Positions 6,177-16,104 of a stretch of DNA of 39,483 bases are shown here, in pieces; the stretch's first letter is position 1, and each line of letters starts with the position of its first letter. The stretch spans positions 1 through 39,483 of the forward strand of contig CADBPM010000056.1 in NCBI GenBank assembly GCA_902796595.1. The letters run 5' to 3'. The notes under the pieces were generated by a model. The model had not been told where the DNA came from and searched no databases. It worked only from the letters and a program-made list of their open reading frames with translations. The position numbers and the translations under genes were made by a program. The stretch comes from an uncultured Lachnospiraceae bacterium. GTDB lineage: Bacteria; Bacillota; Clostridia; Lachnospirales; Lachnospiraceae.

Positions 6177-7920
6177 AAGCATCCGTGAATACAAGAGGGA
6201 ATCTATACTTGCCCCTCTGTTTGTTTCCGGAGAAGTCATAATGGAAGTACTCATACCTCTTCTTATGGCAAAACTCATTGATAATATAGGAAATGGAATG
6301 AAACCTATCGTAACTTACGGTCTCATTCTCCTTGTACTGGCATTTATCTCGCTTTTCTTTGGTGCAAATGCAGCAAAGATGGGCGCTACCGCCTCCTGCG
6401 GTCTTGCCAAAAACCTGCGTCAGGATATGTTTGACCGCATACAGACCTTTGCATTTGAAGATATAGATCATTTCTCTGCCGCATCTCTTGTCACACGTAT
6501 GACAACGGATGTATCAAATGTACAGATGGCGTACTCCATGCTTGTAAGAGCCGCCTTCAGAGCACCGCTTATGATCATATTCTCTGTAGTTATGGCTCTT
6601 TCCATAAATGTAGAAATGGCTTTGATCTTCTTATTAATGATTCCTATACTGGGTGTCATCATTTTTGCGATTGCTCTCAAAGTACACCCTATCTTTGTCA
6701 GGATCTTCAAAAAATACGATGCGATGAATGACAGCGTCGAGGAAAATATACAAGGTATCCGTGTTGTCAAATCCTTCGTTCGTGAATCTTATGAAAAGGA
6801 AAAGTTTCATAAGGCAACAGAAACAGTCCGCAAGGACTTTACCTACGCTGAGCGAATCCTTGCTTTCAACACACCTACCATGCAGGCATGTGTTTTTGCA
6901 TCTATAACACTTATTAGTTTCCTTGGCGCAAAGCTCATCATTTCAACCAAAGGATCAGCTCTTACCACAGGAGAACTTTCTTCTCTTATAAATTATGGTG
7001 TTCAGATACTTGTTTCAATAATGATGCTTTCAATGATCTTCGTTATATGTCTTATATCTGAAGAATCAGCTGAACGTATCAGCAATGTGCTCAATTTTGA
7101 TGCATCTATAGTATCTCCTGAAAATGGCGAAACCACAGTAAAAGATGGAAGCATTGATTTCAACCACGTTTCATTTAAATACTCTAAGCAGAGTAAAAAA
7201 TACGCCCTTTCAGATATAGACCTGCACATCCCGTCAGGTGCAACTATAGGTATAATCGGTGGCACAGGTTCATCAAAATCGACCCTTGTTCAGCTTATCT
7301 CGCGTCTATACGATGTAACAGATGGTTCTGTTGCAGTCGGGGGGCTCAATGTTAAGAAATATGACCTTGATGCTCTCAGAGATCAGGTAGCCATGGTCCT
7401 TCAGAAAAATGTGCTTTTTGCAGGCACAATAAATGATAACCTTCGCTGGGGAAATCCTAATGCCACTGATGAAGAGATCCGCCATGCGGCTATCCTTGCG
7501 CAGGCTGATGAATTTGTACAGGATTTTCCTGACAAATATGAAACAATGATCTCCCAAGGCGGAACCAATGTTTCCGGTGGTCAGAAGCAAAGACTTTGTA
7601 TCGCAAGAGCTTTGTTAAAGAAGCCTAAAGTCCTTATCCTTGATGATTCTACCTCTGCCGTAGATACCAAAACGGATGCACTTATCCGCAAGGCATTTCT
7701 CGAAGAAATTCCTGATACAACAAAGATCATCATTGCTCAGCGAGTTTCCTCCGTACAGGATGCCGACTCAATCCTTGTGCTTGATGGCGGCAAGATCGTT
7801 GAGCAGGGTACACATGAGGAACTTCTTGCTAAAAATGGTATTTATCGTGAAGTATACGATTCTCAGACAAAAAACTCTGATAATAAAAACGATAACGTTG
7901 CTGAAGGAAAGGAGGCTTGA
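6151..7920 (+). CDS. Heterodimeric ABC exporter half, degenerate-site subunit
   Basis: 589 residues: six membrane helices (about 15-305), then a nucleotide-binding domain. Walker A is GGTGSSKST (370-378, Ser for the last Gly), the signature VSGGQ (474-478) is canonical, Walker B is LILDD with Asp499 where the catalytic Glu should be, and the H-loop His is Gln530. So its Walker A/B and H-loop form a non-hydrolysing site with the partner's altered signature. The GTG start has GGAGG 8 nt upstream and overlaps marR. The partner follows after 3 nt. Such exporters move drugs, lipids or peptides; the cargo is unknown. Confidence 0.92.
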   Translation: MNVIKTLAKSIREYKRESILAPLFVSGEVIMEVLIPLLMAKLIDNIGNGMKPIVTYGLILLVLAFISLFFGANAAKMGATASCGLAKNLRQDMFDRIQTFAFEDIDHFSAASLVTRMTTDVSNVQMAYSMLVRAAFRAPLMIIFSVVMALSINVEMALIFLLMIPILGVIIFAIALKVHPIFVRIFKKYDAMNDSVEENIQGIRVVKSFVRESYEKEKFHKATETVRKDFTYAERILAFNTPTMQACVFASITLISFLGAKLIISTKGSALTTGELSSLINYGVQILVSIMMLSMIFVICLISEESAERISNVLNFDASIVSPENGETTVKDGSIDFNHVSFKYSKQSKKYALSDIDLHIPSGATIGIIGGTGSSKSTLVQLISRLYDVTDGSVAVGGLNVKKYDLDALRDQVAMVLQKNVLFAGTINDNLRWGNPNATDEEIRHAAILAQADEFVQDFPDKYETMISQGGTNVSGGQKQRLCIARALLKKPKVLILDDSTSAVDTKTDALIRKAFLEEIPDTTKIIIAQRVSSVQDADSILVLDGGKIVEQGTHEELLAKNGIYREVYDSQTKNSDNKNDNVAEGKEA

Positions 7921-7923
7921 TCA

Positions 7924-9846
7924 ATGGCAGCAAAAGAAAACACACCTAAGGCACGTCCTACTATAGCTCCAGGAACATTTACAAGATTATTGAAATATAT
8001 CTTCAGTCATTACAAAATACAGCTTGTTGTTGTTTTCGTCTGTATCGTAGTTTCCGGTATAAGCGGTGTTATTTCAACCGTATTTTTACAGCAACTTATA
8101 GATCAGGCAATAGTGCCGGGTATGGAAACAGGAATCGACAGTGTATGGACAACTCTTATTTCCATAATAATGACTATGATCTCCTTCTATGTAGCCGGTG
8201 TTGTAGCTTCTCTTATTTACACGCAGCTCATGGCAAATATCACACAGGGAACTCTCAAACATTTCCGTGATGATATGTTTGACCAGATGGAAACACTTCC
8301 AATCCGCTTCTTCGACAGGCACGCAACTGGTGATGTAATGTCTACCTATACCAACGATACTGATGCCCTTCGTCAGCTTATAGGTCAGTCGTTACCAACC
8401 CTTTTTCAGACAATACTTACTATAATAGCGCTGTTTATTTCAATGCTGCGCTTTTCTCTCTGGTTGACCATCGGAGTAGTATTTTTCATGTATGTAATGA
8501 CCAAGGTAACCAGGACTTTCGGCGGCACCTCCGCACTTGCGATGGTTTCACAGCAAAAGAGCCTCGCTGCCGAGGAAGGTTTCGTTCAGGAAATGATGGC
8601 AGGTCAGAAGGTCGTCAAGGTCTTTACACATGAAGAGGCCGCAAAAAGAGACTTCAGCAAACTGAACGAACAGCTTTTCAAAGACAGTGAAAAGGCAAAC
8701 AGCACAGGCTTTATGCTCATGCCTATACTTGGAAACATCGGTAATATCATGTACATAGCCCTTGCTATCCTTGGCGGAGTGCTTATCGCATTAAATGCTA
8801 CCAATATATCCCTTCAGGGTGTAAGTCCTGTTACTGTCGGCGTCATCGTTTCATTTCTTGCCATGTCAAGAAACATGTCTCAACAGATAGGCCAGGCTTC
8901 TATGCAGGTTTCCATGATCACAATGGGTCTTGCCGGTGCAAGCCGTATATTTGCCCTTATGGATGAAGCCTCTGAAGAGGACGAAGGTTACGTTGAACTG
9001 GTAAATGCAAAAATTGATGAAAACGGCAGCGTAACAGAATCCGAGACCAAAACCGGCAGCTGGGCATGGCGGCACCCTCACAAGGCAGACGGCACCATAA
9101 CCTATACTCCTCTTACCGGTGATGTAAGACTTGTAAACGTTGACTTTGCCTACGAGCCAAACAAGACAGTTCTGCACGACATAACTCTTTATGCAAAGCC
9201 TGGTCAGAAAATCGCCTTTGTTGGTGCGACAGGTGCAGGAAAAACAACTATCACCAACCTGATAAATCGTTTTTACGATATTCCGGATGGTAAGGTTCGC
9301 TACGACGGTATAAATATCACCAAGATAAAAAAGCCTGATTTAAGACGTTCACTTGGTGTTGTTCTTCAGGATGTCAACCTTTTTACCGGCACTGTTATGG
9401 ACAATATCCGCTATGGAAGGCTCGACGCAACAGATGAAGACTGTATCGCAGCTGCAAAACTTGCCAATGCCGATGACTTTATAACAAGGCTTCCGGATGG
9501 CTACAACACCATGCTTACAGGAAATGGTTCACAACTCTCTCAGGGGCAAAGGCAGCTTATCTCCATTGCAAGAGCCGCTGTTGCAGACCCTCCTGTTATG
9601 ATCCTTGATGAAGCAACGTCATCCATCGATACAAGAACAGAGGAACTTGTGCAAAGAGGTATGGATAACCTTATGAAGGGACGTACAGTATTTGTTATCG
9701 CTCACCGCCTTTCAACAGTACGCAATTCAGATGCGATAATGGTTCTCGACCATGGCCACATTATAGAGCGCGGTTCTCATGATGAACTTATTGCAGCAAA
9801 AGGAACCTACTATCAACTCTACACCGGTGCCTTTGAGCTCGAATAA
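7924..9846 (+). CDS. Heterodimeric ABC exporter half, catalytic-site subunit
   Basis: 640 residues: six membrane helices (about 20-330) and a nucleotide-binding domain. Walker A GATGAGKTT, Walker B MILDEATSS with the catalytic Glu and H-loop IAHR are all intact, while the signature is LSQGQ rather than LSGGQ. This is the exact complement of the defects in the upstream subunit, so the dimer would have one working and one degenerate site. A charged insert of about 50 residues (near 345-395, rich in Glu, Lys and Gly, with SWAWRHPHKADGTITY) separates the membrane and ATPase parts. AAGGAGG precedes the ATG, and a strong terminator follows. Confidence 0.92.
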   Translation: MAAKENTPKARPTIAPGTFTRLLKYIFSHYKIQLVVVFVCIVVSGISGVISTVFLQQLIDQAIVPGMETGIDSVWTTLISIIMTMISFYVAGVVASLIYTQLMANITQGTLKHFRDDMFDQMETLPIRFFDRHATGDVMSTYTNDTDALRQLIGQSLPTLFQTILTIIALFISMLRFSLWLTIGVVFFMYVMTKVTRTFGGTSALAMVSQQKSLAAEEGFVQEMMAGQKVVKVFTHEEAAKRDFSKLNEQLFKDSEKANSTGFMLMPILGNIGNIMYIALAILGGVLIALNATNISLQGVSPVTVGVIVSFLAMSRNMSQQIGQASMQVSMITMGLAGASRIFALMDEASEEDEGYVELVNAKIDENGSVTESETKTGSWAWRHPHKADGTITYTPLTGDVRLVNVDFAYEPNKTVLHDITLYAKPGQKIAFVGATGAGKTTITNLINRFYDIPDGKVRYDGINITKIKKPDLRRSLGVVLQDVNLFTGTVMDNIRYGRLDATDEDCIAAAKLANADDFITRLPDGYNTMLTGNGSQLSQGQRQLISIARAAVADPPVMILDEATSSIDTRTEELVQRGMDNLMKGRTVFVIAHRLSTVRNSDAIMVLDHGHIIERGSHDELIAAKGTYYQLYTGAFELE

Positions 9847-9861
9847 AACCCGTTAAGCTCT

Positions 9862-9898
9862 AAAAAACTCCCGAACGCATAGCGTTCGGGAGTTTTTT
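9862..9898. terminator. Bidirectional terminator after the ABC exporter
   Basis: A perfect 17 bp stem with a 3 nt loop, with A6 on the left and T6 on the right. It separates the convergent exporter operon and the FIST/GGDEF/EAL gene. Confidence 0.95.
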
Positions 9899-9905
9899 AC
9901 TTATT

Positions 9906-12900
9906 TTACTTATCAGTTATTGCTATAACAAGTGCATAAAGCGATCTGTTGGCATCATCCGACAGCCTCTTTACCCTTATATCAAGCCTCTTGCCTCCTT
10001 CACTCATTATCTCGCTTGAAGTATAGCCTAAGGCAGAACACTTATCTATAAGTTCGTTGATCGTATTATTGAAAAGATTGCCCTTCTCGCTCAAATAGCG
10101 CTTGAATCTTTCAACAGTAATGTGTCTTTCTTCTATCATACTCCGATATACATTATTGATAAATACAACATCTATATGTCCCTCTTTGTTTCTTTCAAAG
10201 AAAGCTATCGGAGCTATTCCACTGTATGAATTATTCTCATCTGCAGTGTTTCTGACAAGTGAAGCAACATCTGAAAGGAAATCTATTTCAACCGTCTTTT
10301 CATAGAAGGTCCTTTCTGAATAACGCTCAAAATTATCAGGTCCAATAGTCATCATATAATTATAGATGCCATCAACTGTCGAAGGCTTCATAAAAAAATA
10401 GCCCTGCGCTATTTCGCACCCTATGTTGCTTAAGAACTCATACTGCTCTGCCGTCGAAACGCCCTCGCATAAAGTATGCATGCCAAGACGCTTTGCCATA
10501 GAAACAATAGATGCGATAATTGTCTTCGTTTTAGGGTTTTCAAAATCATTAAGAAAGCTCATATCAATCTTGATCAGGTCAAAATTATACTTTCTCAGTG
10601 TTTTAAGAGAAGAATAATCCGAGCCAAAATCATCCATCCACAAAGCATAGCCTGCCTTCTTAAACTTCTTCATTGCAATATTTAATTCTTCCTGAGCTAA
10701 CGTAAGTGTTGACTCAGTAACCTCAATATTAAGCAGTTCGGTTGGTATATCGTACTTCTTCCTGATCTTCTCTATCTCTTCAAAGATATCACAGATTTGA
10801 AAATCCACTCTTGACAGATTTACAGAAATCGCCTGTATCATAACACCTGATTCAATAAATCCTCTGAGAGTCTGGCATACATGTTCGATTATCTCAAGGT
10901 CAAGAATATGTATCAGATGGGCGTCTTCAAGCACCTCTATAAAAACGCGCGGTTCAAGTACCCCCTTCTCAGGATCCACCCATCTTGCAAGAGCTTCGCT
11001 TCCACACACTTTTCCCGTCAGAGTCCTTACTTCAGGCTGGTAGTACGGTATTATCCTTTTATTTTCTATGGCTTCGTTAAAATGCATCAATATATATTCC
11101 CTCTTCTGGTAATATAGAGCTACATTTTCACTATATACACAAAAGCATCTTGTTCTGTCGTTTCCAATATAGTTAAGTGCCTGCCTTGCCTTATCGACTC
11201 CTGAAACAGCACGCTCTTTTACATCCTTGCATGCATAAAGTCCGGTTTTTATCCCTCCAGAGAGATTTTTCATTCTTCTTGACACTTTGCTATTAAGCTC
11301 TTCTGCAAGATCTCCGGATACCTCCTTTGATGTAATAACAACAAAATGGTCCTCCGAATATCTGACAATAAAGTCATCTTTAAAAAAAGAAGAAATAATT
11401 TCGCCAGTATCATGAATGAGACTGTTTCCCTCTTCATAGCCAAATCTTTCATTGTATGCATGCATTCCGACTATATCAAAGAAAATAATGTACGGCATTT
11501 TGCCATCCGCATGCATATCCATCATTACACCCTGCGCAAAGCTGTTGAAATAATTTATATTCGGAAGGTCACTCACCTCATCTTTATATAATTTGTTATC
11601 ACGCTCCTCGAAATATGATTTATATATCTCCAAAAGCCTCGAATCAATATCGCTGAAATCTATAAAGTGAATTATACAGACAAGCGTATTATTCTCCATG
11701 AGCTGCTTTCTCGCTAACGCAAGTACATCATGATATTCTCCTCTTATAAGCGACCGATAGATCAACGAAACGTCGTTTTCATCGTCGTATTTTTTTAGTA
11801 TTGAAACAACTCTTGCAATATCATCCGGATGCACCCTTCTTAATGTACCATTATTTAGATACTGCGTCATCTGAGCGCGCGGTGTTCCGACCATTTTACA
11901 ATACCCATCAGAAAGGCAGATTACCCTGAACTTATTATTAATGATCTGCATGACCATAAGAGGAAAATCAGAATTTTCATAAAGACTCCTAACACTTCCC
12001 TCCATATGATAAAAGCCATCCGGCACATTCAATTCATTTTTGTAGGAATCAGAATACATAGTAACTCTATTTCCACCAAAGTGCTTTGAATGATACATAG
12101 CCCTGTCTGCCGTCTTATAAAGTTCTTCAATATCTACCTTACCTACGGACTCCGCAATGCCACAGCTCACTGTAACATTTTCAGCTGGAGAAAAGTCCCA
12201 TTCCGTCACACTCTTACAGATTTCATTTCCCTTAGCAACAGCCTCTTTGTCTGTCATGTTGGTTGAAATGCAAAGGAACTCATCACCACCCCACCTGCCG
12301 ACCATGCCGACACGCCTAAATTTTTTCTTTAGGATTTCTGCTATATTTATAATAACCGAATCGCCTGTATCATGTCCGTTTACATCATTGATCGTTTTAA
12401 AATTGTCAATGTCGAACATAAACATGAACACGCTCTTAAATTCGTCTTTCCTTAACGAAATATCCTGCAAAGTCCTTTCTATCATTGACCTGTTGTACAC
12501 ATGGGTCATCTGGTCAAAAGAAGCAAGGTCACTTAAATGATTGACTGTGTCATTAAGATCATTACTGATTTTTTCAAGGAATGAAACAAGTCTTGTATTT
12601 ATCCCTATTCTGCCTGCTTTGAAGTCTCTTTTTTCTTCATCACTTACAAGCTTGACCGCCTTGATAAGCCCTCCCTCTCTGAAGGCAGCCACAGAATAAA
12701 TGCTGTTGTAAATTCCACCATGACCATTTTTAACAAAAATCTCTCCCCTGCCGTAACCAAGCATAGCATCAGGATTTACCTTCTTAAAGAAAGCATTCTC
12801 CTGGTCTGCCAATTTATCACCAAGATACATTCTCCTGTTGCCACAGACAAAGCCATAAACAGCCTGAGGACCGTTTTCTCCAAGTCTATTAGCAAGTGAA

Positions 12901-13799
12901 AGCGATTCATCGAGAAGATATTCTGCCTTTGCATAGGATAAAGAAACCCGCTCTCCATTCTTTATACTTGATGGGAAATAAAAGCCTTCATGCGTGCATT
13001 TAACTGGTATTTTGGCAAATTCTCCATATTCAGTTACAAAAATAAACGGAAAAGCGCTTACATCATACGGATCTGCCTTATCAATATCAATATGCAGGTA
13101 TTGCATGTAGATATCAGCAGGATTTATACCATCAATCTTTCTTACAAAACCGTTATCCCCGCAATCCGTCACTGTCATCAGCTTTCCTATGGCCTTCCAT
13201 CCAAAAGCAGTGTCGACAGTAATATTAAGATTATCACCTTTGAAAACAACAAGAATGATGCTTGACTTATATATCTCTCCCTCACAAAAAACAGCATTAA
13301 ATTCATTATCAAAATCCTGAATACCGCTCAATGTACCAAAAACAGGAATGTCCGAGCGCTTATCAGCCATCTCCTTAAGGAAAATATCTGAATTTATTCC
13401 TTCCCCTGAACCAAAGAAAAGAATTCCCTTTATATTATTTATCTTATTGATCTTCTCAAGAAAATTGTGAGTACAGTCTATAATATCATTTTTATCGTTA
13501 TCATATCTGAAAACTTCAACTAGGCTGTCTTCAAAAGACATTACCGACACTTCCAGACCGGATGGCATATTTATATCTCCATACAGTGCCCTCATCATGG
13601 TAGTGCCTACCTGGTCAAAGCCTGGAAAAGCCTCTTTAAAAAGAGTAACATCCTTTTTGATTTCATTTACATCGCTCCTATATTCATGCAATATAAATAA
13701 AGTATGCCAGATGTCTCCTATAACCTTGTCATTTTCTATCTTCTGTATAATATCTTCAGTTGATTCGTTCTCACTAATATAATATGTTTTCTGTATCAT
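9906..13799 (-). CDS. FIST sensor / c-di-GMP turnover protein (FIST-GGDEF-PAS-GGDEF*-EAL)
   Basis: 1297 residues with no membrane segment. Order: FIST N and C domains (about 25-380), a short helix, GGDEF (about 425-585, motif WGGDEF at 503-508), a PAS-like region (about 605-730), a degenerate GGDEF (about 740-890, SEDHF at 815-819), EAL (about 905-1145) and a PAS-like tail (1190-1297). The EAL domain keeps the metal and catalytic residues: E935, N994, E1026, D1056-D1057, K1077, E1112, Q1132. The first GGDEF lacks the RxxD inhibitory site (RRVG there). So it could both make and degrade cyclic di-GMP, gated by a small ligand at FIST, often an amino acid. It is monocistronic; the ribosome site (AGGTAA) is weak. 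Confidence 0.9.
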   Translation of the reverse strand: MIQKTYYISENESTEDIIQKIENDKVIGDIWHTLFILHEYRSDVNEIKKDVTLFKEAFPGFDQVGTTMMRALYGDINMPSGLEVSVMSFEDSLVEVFRYDNDKNDIIDCTHNFLEKINKINNIKGILFFGSGEGINSDIFLKEMADKRSDIPVFGTLSGIQDFDNEFNAVFCEGEIYKSSIILVVFKGDNLNITVDTAFGWKAIGKLMTVTDCGDNGFVRKIDGINPADIYMQYLHIDIDKADPYDVSAFPFIFVTEYGEFAKIPVKCTHEGFYFPSSIKNGERVSLSYAKAEYLLDESLSLANRLGENGPQAVYGFVCGNRRMYLGDKLADQENAFFKKVNPDAMLGYGRGEIFVKNGHGGIYNSIYSVAAFREGGLIKAVKLVSDEEKRDFKAGRIGINTRLVSFLEKISNDLNDTVNHLSDLASFDQMTHVYNRSMIERTLQDISLRKDEFKSVFMFMFDIDNFKTINDVNGHDTGDSVIINIAEILKKKFRRVGMVGRWGGDEFLCISTNMTDKEAVAKGNEICKSVTEWDFSPAENVTVSCGIAESVGKVDIEELYKTADRAMYHSKHFGGNRVTMYSDSYKNELNVPDGFYHMEGSVRSLYENSDFPLMVMQIINNKFRVICLSDGYCKMVGTPRAQMTQYLNNGTLRRVHPDDIARVVSILKKYDDENDVSLIYRSLIRGEYHDVLALARKQLMENNTLVCIIHFIDFSDIDSRLLEIYKSYFEERDNKLYKDEVSDLPNINYFNSFAQGVMMDMHADGKMPYIIFFDIVGMHAYNERFGYEEGNSLIHDTGEIISSFFKDDFIVRYSEDHFVVITSKEVSGDLAEELNSKVSRRMKNLSGGIKTGLYACKDVKERAVSGVDKARQALNYIGNDRTRCFCVYSENVALYYQKREYILMHFNEAIENKRIIPYYQPEVRTLTGKVCGSEALARWVDPEKGVLEPRVFIEVLEDAHLIHILDLEIIEHVCQTLRGFIESGVMIQAISVNLSRVDFQICDIFEEIEKIRKKYDIPTELLNIEVTESTLTLAQEELNIAMKKFKKAGYALWMDDFGSDYSSLKTLRKYNFDLIKIDMSFLNDFENPKTKTIIASIVSMAKRLGMHTLCEGVSTAEQYEFLSNIGCEIAQGYFFMKPSTVDGIYNYMMTIGPDNFERYSERTFYEKTVEIDFLSDVASLVRNTADENNSYSGIAPIAFFERNKEGHIDVVFINNVYRSMIEERHITVERFKRYLSEKGNLFNNTINELIDKCSALGYTSSEIMSEGGKRLDIRVKRLSDDANRSLYALVIAITDK

Positions 13800-13863
13800 T
13801 TTGAATATTACCTGTCATTCACACATTTCTTGTATATACAAACACAAAAATTCAAATATATGT

Positions 13864-13883
13864 TTATTTTAACTTATTTTAAC
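13864..13883 (-). promoter_or_regulatory. Tandem 10 bp direct repeat upstream of the FIST gene
   Basis: On the minus strand GTTAAAATAA occurs twice head to tail, one helical turn apart, about 65-85 bp before the FIST/GGDEF/EAL start. This spacing is typical of response-regulator sites. No clear -35/-10 pair can be named here. Confidence 0.35.
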
Positions 13884-13905
13884 AAAATTTACAATGACAA
13901 CATTA

Positions 13906-13947
13906 AAAGGACTGCAAAAAGCAAAATTTATCTTTTTGCAGTCCTTT
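13906..13947 (-). terminator. Terminator after the histidine kinase gene
   Basis: A perfect 16 bp stem AAAGGACTGCAAAAAG/CTTTTTGCAGTCCTTT with a 10 nt loop lies just after the kinase stop. Confidence 0.8.
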
Positions 13948-13951
13948 CCCA

Positions 13952-15250
13952 TCATCTTTTCTTAAATTTCAGTTCCACAGAAAACATCTCTTCGTCCTTG
14001 GGGTCAAGAGTAAAGACTCCGGACATTTTTTTCATCATTTTTCTTACATTTACCAGTCCTACTTTACTGCTCTCAGCTAAAACGCCCGTGTCAGTCCTTG
14101 AATTTGCGATTTCAATACAGCAATATTCCACTTCATAAAAAGTCCGTATATGCACAGGCTTATCTCTATCAGCGTATTTCAGGATATTTGATACAAGATT
14201 ATCAAATATCCTTGGGATATAGCTCTCATAGTACCAGATAATTGCATCTCCCTCCTCAATATCTGCTTCCACTTCAAACCCTTCTTCTGACAAGTGTTCA
14301 AACATTGCGGACAGCTGATCATAAAAAACTGTATTAAATTCCGCGCTTTCAAGCTCGATAGTCTCATTCAGCCCGACAAGTGCATACTCAAAAAGGCTGT
14401 CTGTCTGTGTTTTCAGCTGTCTTGCCTTTTTATCTATCCTGTCTATATACTGAAACATCTCATTTTCACCACTGTAATCTTTCTTTTTAATAAGCTCTAA
14501 ATAAAGCATTATCGAAGTAAGCGGTGTACGAAGATCATGAGACATCTCTTTTATCAGATTTTGGCTCGCCTCCTGCAGTTCATGTTCATTCTCATACTGT
14601 TCAAGCAAAGATTTTCGCATCATATCTATCGAACCGGCAAGCTCTGCGATCTCATCATTTCCTCTTACAGAGATCTCATAGTTAAGATTTCCCCCTTCAA
14701 GCTCAAACACCTCATTTCTCAGACGTTTAATGTCTGCCATCATCTTCCTTATTCCAAGCATCATGATCACAAAGAAAACAACAAAGCCAATAATTATAGC
14801 GGCATAATTTACATAAGTAAACAAGGCATACGAATAAGCCCCATAGATCATCACTTCAGCTTTTATATCTGAAAATTCAATTTTATCAGAGCCTGAAAAC
14901 TCGATCTCGTTTGAGTAAGACTCGCTTCCTCGCTCCTCTACGGAATCATACACGATCCTATTCTTCTTAAATATAATAAGATCGACAAGTCTGTTTTTGT
15001 CAACCCAAAAATCAAGTTTCTCTTTATCAGATGTACTTACGTTTTCCTCTAAAACATATTTCTGTAAAGAATCCACATATTTTTTATTCATATGCTTATA
15101 ATATGCAGACGAATCATAGTAGGCACTGATCACTCTCTCAAAAACCACTTCCGAAACAACGATTGTCCCGCCTGCAATAACAAAAGCCAGCACAATGAGG
15201 AAAAACATTTTTGTATAGATCGACCTACCTACTAACTTTACGATCTTCAT
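13952..15250 (-). CDS. Sensor histidine kinase linked to the dlt operon
   Basis: 432 residues from the chosen start (MKIVKLVGRS): one membrane helix (about 13-35), an extracytoplasmic domain of about 110 residues, a second helix, a HAMP region, HisKA with EMSHDLRTPLTSIM, and an ATPase domain with N box FDNLVSNILKYAD. The G1 box is unusual, ANSRTDTG rather than DxGxG, though G2-like KVGLVNVRKMM remains. The start overlaps the response regulator by 26 nt; a longer frame exists but lies deeper in that gene. Its place after dltD suggests it senses envelope charge or cationic peptides, as DltS-like kinases do. Confidence 0.88.
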   Translation of the reverse strand: MKIVKLVGRSIYTKMFFLIVLAFVIAGGTIVVSEVVFERVISAYYDSSAYYKHMNKKYVDSLQKYVLEENVSTSDKEKLDFWVDKNRLVDLIIFKKNRIVYDSVEERGSESYSNEIEFSGSDKIEFSDIKAEVMIYGAYSYALFTYVNYAAIIIGFVVFFVIMMLGIRKMMADIKRLRNEVFELEGGNLNYEISVRGNDEIAELAGSIDMMRKSLLEQYENEHELQEASQNLIKEMSHDLRTPLTSIMLYLELIKKKDYSGENEMFQYIDRIDKKARQLKTQTDSLFEYALVGLNETIELESAEFNTVFYDQLSAMFEHLSEEGFEVEADIEEGDAIIWYYESYIPRIFDNLVSNILKYADRDKPVHIRTFYEVEYCCIEIANSRTDTGVLAESSKVGLVNVRKMMKKMSGVFTLDPKDEEMFSVELKFKKR

Positions 15251-15956
15251 ACCGATATCCCTTTCCCCATACAGTGCAGATCCTCTTAGGCTTTTTAGGT
15301 TCATCTTCCACTGCCATCCTGATTTTCCTAATATGAACCATCACTGTGTTTGCACAAGTATACACATAAGGTTCATTCCATATCTGTTCAAAAAGCATCT
15401 GCGCCGAGAAGATCTGGTTTGGTCTTCTCATCATTGTCAAAAGCATCCTATACTCTATATCAGACAATTCGCAATTTTTTCCATCCTTTATCACTTCATT
15501 GAACTCAACATTCACAGAAAGATTCCCGTCCTTAAGGTAGCGCATCTCTTCACTAGCTTCGTTCCCTGCTGTCCCATTTTTACCCTGATATACCTTGTAT
15601 CTTCTAAGTAATGCCTTTATTCTTCCTAAAAGCTCCGCATAAGAAAAAGGCTTCGGCAGGTAATCATCGCCTCCTGCCATAAGTCCGATAAGTTTATCTG
15701 ACTCCTGCGATTTTGCTGTAAGAAAGAGAACCGGAACATTAGAGACCTTACGGATCCTCTCACAGGTCTGAAGTCCGGAAATTCCCGGAAGCATTATGTC
15801 TAAAATAACCAGATCTGTGTCATCTGTCATCTTTTCAAGTCCCTCTTCGCCGCTTCCCGCTATAGCAAGATTATAATTTTCGCTTGAAAGCAGCTGATGG
15901 ACAGCCTCTCTTATATCTTCATCATCCTCTATCAGTAAGATTGAAGTCTCTGACAT
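15225..15956 (-). CDS. OmpR-family response regulator
   Basis: 243 residues. Receiver domain with acidic pair EDDED, phospho-acceptor in VILDIMLPG, T in FLTAKS and K in LPKPFS. The C-terminal OmpR winged helix runs from about 145 with LSDIEYRMLLTMM, NTVMVHIRKIR and the wing RICTVWGKGYRYE. The start at 15956 has AGAGGG upstream; ten more codons are open but lack a ribosome site. It forms an operon with the kinase, downstream of dltABCD, so dlt genes are the likely target. Confidence 0.92.
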   Translation of the reverse strand: MSETSILLIEDDEDIREAVHQLLSSENYNLAIAGSGEEGLEKMTDDTDLVILDIMLPGISGLQTCERIRKVSNVPVLFLTAKSQESDKLIGLMAGGDDYLPKPFSYAELLGRIKALLRRYKVYQGKNGTAGNEASEEMRYLKDGNLSVNVEFNEVIKDGKNCELSDIEYRMLLTMMRRPNQIFSAQMLFEQIWNEPYVYTCANTVMVHIRKIRMAVEDEPKKPKRICTVWGKGYRYEDRKVSR

Positions 15957-15986
15957 ATATCCCTCTTTCCTGCAGCCCTCTTCCAT

Positions 15987-16104
15987 GTGTCAGAATGCTG
16001 CATAAGTAAATCCGGGCGATGCTACGCCGGAAGCCAACAGTGAAAACAAATATATTACCATCATTATACCAAAAAACTGCGCTGTATATTTAATAAATTC
16101 TTTG
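15987..16104 (-). promoter_or_regulatory. Possible promoter between dltD and the response regulator
   Basis: On the minus strand a TATAAT (16063-16068) follows TTTTTTGG, but no good -35 is present. A small hairpin, TCCGGGCG/CGCCGGA with one bulge (about 16011-16031), lies in the leader. No terminator separates dltD from the regulator, so read-through from dlt is possible as well. Confidence 0.4.
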
